A stretch of DNA of 64,000 nucleotides, from NCBI RefSeq assembly GCF_001426345.1, contig NZ_LMEM01000010.1, positions 278,135 through 342,134 of the forward strand, in the 5' to 3' direction. Position 1 is the stretch's first letter; every line of letters starts with the position of its first letter. Positions 61,313 to 64,000 of this stretch are shown here, piece after piece. The notes under the pieces are model-generated. The model saw nothing but the letters and a program-made list of their open reading frames with translations, made no database searches and was not told the origin of the DNA. The position numbers and the translations under genes are program-made. This DNA is from Devosia sp. Root436 (GTDB lineage: Bacteria; Pseudomonadota; Alphaproteobacteria; Rhizobiales; Devosiaceae).

Positions 61313-62023
61313 TCAGGCGGGTTGAGCCAGATCACCGTGCAGAAGCTGGCGGTAGCGCCGCTGGCTGCCGCGAACGTGGATCCGCATCGCTTCGCGTGCT
61401 GCTGCCTCGTCGCCCGCCGAGATGGCATAGGCGATGGCCCGGTGTTCCTCGATGATCATGTCCAGGTAGCCCTGGCGCATGATTTCGGGAATGGCGCTGG
61501 CGCCAAGCAGGTCGAGCAGTTCCACGAAACGCCGGTTATTGGTGGCGGCGGCGATGGCGCGGTGGAACGCGAAGTCGGCCCCGGTGGAGGAGCCGCCATC
61601 GGCGATCTGGCTCACCAGGGCCTTATGGGCTGCGACTATGGCCTCTTCCTGGGCCGGTGAGCGCCGCAAGGCTGCCAGGCCCGCGGCCTCGACCTCGACC
61701 GCCGCCCGCAGTTCCAGCGTTTCCAGGATCGAGGATACGCGCGCGACATCGAGCGCGCCGAAGGGCGAGGCTGGTGCCATGCGGGAGGTGACGAAGACGC
61801 CGGCGCCCTGCTGGGGTTCGACCAGCCCATCTGCCTGGAGGCCGGCAATGGCTTCGCGAACCACCGTGCGGCTGACCTGGTAGCGTTCCGCAAGCTCGGC
61901 CTGCGACGGCAACTTGTCGCCGACAGCATATTGCCCGGCCAGGATCGCACCGCGCAGCTCGCCGATGATGCGCTTGACAAGGCTGCCGCGGGCGCGCCGC
62001 ACGATTAGCGTTGCTGTCGTCAA
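61313..62023 (-). CDS. FadR/GntR family regulator
   Basis: A 236-residue regulator with an N-terminal GntR winged helix (LPSQAELAERYQVSRTVVRE, then VEPQQGAGVFV) and a C-terminal all-helical FCD domain (ETLELRAAVEVEAAGLAALR, FHRAIAAATNN). It starts at TTG 62023, eight bases after GGGAG. It is divergent from the talarate dehydratase gene, which it probably controls in response to a sugar acid. Confidence 0.92.
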   Translation of the reverse strand: MTTATLIVRRARGSLVKRIIGELRGAILAGQYAVGDKLPSQAELAERYQVSRTVVREAIAGLQADGLVEPQQGAGVFVTSRMAPASPFGALDVARVSSILETLELRAAVEVEAAGLAALRRSPAQEEAIVAAHKALVSQIADGGSSTGADFAFHRAIAAATNNRRFVELLDLLGASAIPEIMRQGYLDMIIEEHRAIAYAISAGDEAAAREAMRIHVRGSQRRYRQLLHGDLAQPA

Positions 62024-62180
62024 GAAGGATGCTCCCAGTGTCGGGTCTCGCACACTTGTACCGTGCAAAGTGCCCGGCTGAAAAGGGAATATCCAAACAT
62101 ATATGATAACTATTGACGAGTTGGCGCCAAGTCACCTAGCTTCCGGCCAGCGAAGGGCATGCCCAGCCTTGGAGGATCAG

Positions 62181-63377
62181 TTGAAGATTTCACTCGTCGA
62201 GAATGTTTCCATCCCCACCAACCCGCCCTTGGCCGGGCTGGCAATCGGCCCGGCGACGCAGGACGCCGTGACCGAAGTCAAGCTGTCGCTGGTGATGCTG
62301 CCTTTGGCCGAGCCGATCAGCGACGCCAAGGTGCTGACGGGGCGGCAGAAGCCGTTGACCGAGGTCGCCATGCTGTTTGCCGAGATTTCGAGCCGGGAAG
62401 GCCATCAGGGCGTCGGCTTCAGCTATTCCAAGCGTGCCGGCGGACGTGGCATGTTTGCCCATGCCAGGGAAGTGGCCGACGCCCTGCTTGGCGAAGATCC
62501 CAACGATATCGCGCGGCTCTGGGACAAGTTGATCTGGGCGGGGGCATCGGTCGGCCGGAGTGGCCTGGCCACCCAGGCCATCGCCGCCATGGACAACGCA
62601 CTGTGGGACATGAAGGCCAAGCGGGCCGGCCTGCCGCTGGCCAAGCTGCTGGGCGCGCGCCGCGATGCCGTGCGCACCTACAATACGTCGGGCGGGTTCC
62701 TGTCGACGCCGCTCGAAAAGCTGCTCGAAAACTGTACGGTCTCGGTCCGGAACGGCATTGGCGGCATCAAGATCAAGGTTGGCCAGCCCGATCCGATGAT
62801 CGATCTCAAGCGGCTCGAGGCCGTTCGCAACCATCTCGGGCCCGATGTGCCGCTGATGGTGGATGCGAACCAGCAATGGGACCGGCCGACGGCGCAACGG
62901 GTGGGCCGCGTGCTGGAGCAGCTCAACCTGGTCTGGATCGAGGAGCCGCTCGATGCCTATGACGTGGAAGGCCACGCCATGCTGGCGGCCCAGCTCGATA
63001 CGCCCATCGCCTCGGGCGAGATGCTGACCAGCGTTGCCGAGCACCGGGCGCTGATCGAGCATAATGCGGTCGACTTCATCCAGCCCGATGCCGGGCGGGT
63101 GGGCGGCATTACGCAGTTCCTCAAGATCGCTGCGGCGGCCGAGCAGAAATATCTCAAGATGGCGCCGCATTTCGCCATGGAAATCCATATCCATCTGGCA
63201 GCTGCCTATGCCCACGAGGCCTGGGTGGAGCATTTCGACTGGCTTGATCCGCTGTTCAACGAGCGGCTCGAAACGTCAGGCGGCAATATGGTGGTGCCGA
63301 ACCGTCCGGGGCTGGGCTTCACTATCAGCGAGCAGGCCCGCGCCTGGACCGTCGAGTCCGCTATCATCAGAAAGTAG
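62181..63377 (+). CDS. L-talarate/galactarate dehydratase
   Basis: Enolase-superfamily enzyme (mandelate racemase group) of 398 residues. SDAKVLTGRQKPLTEVA, GVGFSYSKRAGG, LWAGASVGRSG-like IWAGASVGRSG and APHFAMEIH match the Salmonella L-talarate/galactarate dehydratase closely from memory. Catalytic residues appear intact: the KxK pair Lys197/Lys199 (GGIKIKVGQ), acidic DANQQW, EEPLDAYD and SGEM, and His330. The start is TTG 62181 behind a GGAGGA site. Confidence 0.93.
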   Translation: MKISLVENVSIPTNPPLAGLAIGPATQDAVTEVKLSLVMLPLAEPISDAKVLTGRQKPLTEVAMLFAEISSREGHQGVGFSYSKRAGGRGMFAHAREVADALLGEDPNDIARLWDKLIWAGASVGRSGLATQAIAAMDNALWDMKAKRAGLPLAKLLGARRDAVRTYNTSGGFLSTPLEKLLENCTVSVRNGIGGIKIKVGQPDPMIDLKRLEAVRNHLGPDVPLMVDANQQWDRPTAQRVGRVLEQLNLVWIEEPLDAYDVEGHAMLAAQLDTPIASGEMLTSVAEHRALIEHNAVDFIQPDAGRVGGITQFLKIAAAAEQKYLKMAPHFAMEIHIHLAAAYAHEAWVEHFDWLDPLFNERLETSGGNMVVPNRPGLGFTISEQARAWTVESAIIRK

Positions 63378-63442
63378 CATCTCGATCCGCCGCCGCACTT
63401 GCCACGACAAGCGGGTGCACCGTGCCGGGATGCAAGGAGTAA

Positions 63443-63466
63443 AGCCCCGCAAAAGCGGGGTTTTTC
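63443..63466 (+). terminator. Terminator of the dehydratase gene
   Basis: AGCCCCGC pairs with GCGGGGTT around AAAA and is followed by TTTTC, 66 bases beyond the dehydratase stop. Confidence 0.88.
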
Positions 63467-63542
63467 TTTGCCAGCACCGGGCTGCGGGACCACGACTCGA
63501 CGCGGTGAAGCCGGGTTCCGGAGTGCCTTGCGTCTAAAATTG

Positions 63543-63552
63543 TAATATATTA
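63543..63552. promoter_or_regulatory. AT-rich palindrome before the ABC binding protein gene
   Basis: TAATATATTA is a perfect 10-base palindrome in otherwise GC-rich sequence, about 90 bases before the start codon. It could be a -10 region or a site for the FadR-type regulator; this is inference. Confidence 0.35.
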
Positions 63553-63643
63553 GTGTTGCAGTGGGTCGAGAGCGCGGAAGCGACATTGCACAGACGACGG
63601 CCCGCAATCGGGCGTCGTTCGGATGCCTTGTGGAGGAAAATCG

Positions 63644-64000
63644 ATGAAGCTATCCAACCTTGCTTGGGCAATGATGGTGTCTGCCGTGGCCATTGTGCCG
63701 GCGGCGGCCCAGGACAATCAATCGGTAAACGTCGTTCTGACCGAAGTGCTCGATGTGATCGAGCCGTGCATGGCCGCCCGTTCCGACGTAGGCCGCGTGG
63801 TCCTGCAGAATATCAATGAAACCCTGACCGAATACGCTCCGGCCGAGTCGGCGCTGAAACCGCGCCTGGCGACCGAATGGAGCCAGATCGACGAGGACAC
63901 CTGGGAATTCAAGCTGCGTGAAGGCGTCAAGTTCCATGACGGCTCGGCGTTCGATCCGGCCGACATTGCCTTCTCGATCGATCGCAACAAGAATGCGGCG
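63644..64000 (+). CDS. ABC peptide/solute-binding protein family 5, N-terminal part
   Basis: The first 119 codons of a gene that runs off the window. A signal peptide (MKLSNLAWAMMVSAVAIVPA) is followed by mature sequence with LKPRLATEWSQIDEDTWEF and KLREGVKFHDGSAFDPADI, the hallmark of SBP_bac_5 proteins. A GGAGGAAA site precedes ATG 63644. Next to the talarate dehydratase it may import the sugar acid or a related solute. Confidence 0.93.
   Translation, partial: MKLSNLAWAMMVSAVAIVPAAAQDNQSVNVVLTEVLDVIEPCMAARSDVGRVVLQNINETLTEYAPAESALKPRLATEWSQIDEDTWEFKLREGVKFHDGSAFDPADIAFSIDRNKNAA

Overview
This is a GC-rich, gene-dense chromosomal segment from an alphaproteobacterium. Gene content and order (lptE-leuS, rimM-trmD-rplS-leuC, purH-heparinase-rsmB-htpX, ccmABCDG beside acnA, imuA-imuB-dnaE2, tandem IalB-like secreted proteins, DUF930 and DUF1674 proteins) point to the Hyphomicrobiales (Rhizobiales). 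A member of the Devosiaceae is my best guess, but this comes from recalled gene order and protein flavour, not from a database search. The window carries mostly core genes. I found no rRNA, tRNA, CRISPR array, prophage, transposase or recognisable defence island.

Layout: 1-3171 holds the minus-strand leuS-lptE-holA operon. 3302-6113 holds plus-strand yggS, an orphan OmpR-type regulator, a lone cyclic-nucleotide-binding domain protein and a DUF930 protein. 6124-13605 is mainly minus strand: xthA, rplS, trmD, rimM, a mini-metalloprotease, leuC and a polysaccharide flippase. 13756-19489 holds purH, heparinase II/III, rsmB and htpX. 19915-22729 is the cytochrome c maturation operon ccmABCDG, divergent from acnA (22901-25573). 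25642-34294 is a mixed region: a tiny Fis-type protein, DUF1223, a candidate sRNA, DUF2794, two GNAT proteins, a Bax-inhibitor-like protein, thpR, two IalB-like proteins, rlmN, rlmJ and a LysE exporter. 34402-44386 holds argG, a PAS-GGDEF-EAL protein, typA, a DedA protein, yggT, a DUF167 protein and a proton-pumping pyrophosphatase.

44836-50192 is accessory: a RibD/DHFR-like reductase, a MarR/cytochrome b561 pair sharing an operator-like repeat, a serine hydrolase coupled to a small P-loop kinase, soluble pyrophosphatase and a TerB-like protein. 50391-56200 is the SOS mutasome imuA-imuB-dnaE2 behind a perfect LexA box. 56261-61303 holds a pterin dehydratase, an orphan sugar-binding protein with an apparent CTG start, a membrane GGDEF-EAL protein and a FeeM/LuxI-like N-acyltransferase. 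61313-64000 is the start of an aldarate catabolic locus: a FadR-type regulator, L-talarate/galactarate dehydratase and a family-5 ABC binding protein cut by the window end.

The most interesting unexplained signals are a minus-strand intrinsic terminator behind a structured gene-free region (26811-27060), a two-copy dispersed element of about 50 nt (7177-7227 and 44494-44544), a long hairpin at 7047-7108, abutting 20-bp direct repeats between marR and cytochrome b561, and the acyltransferase next to a c-di-GMP enzyme.
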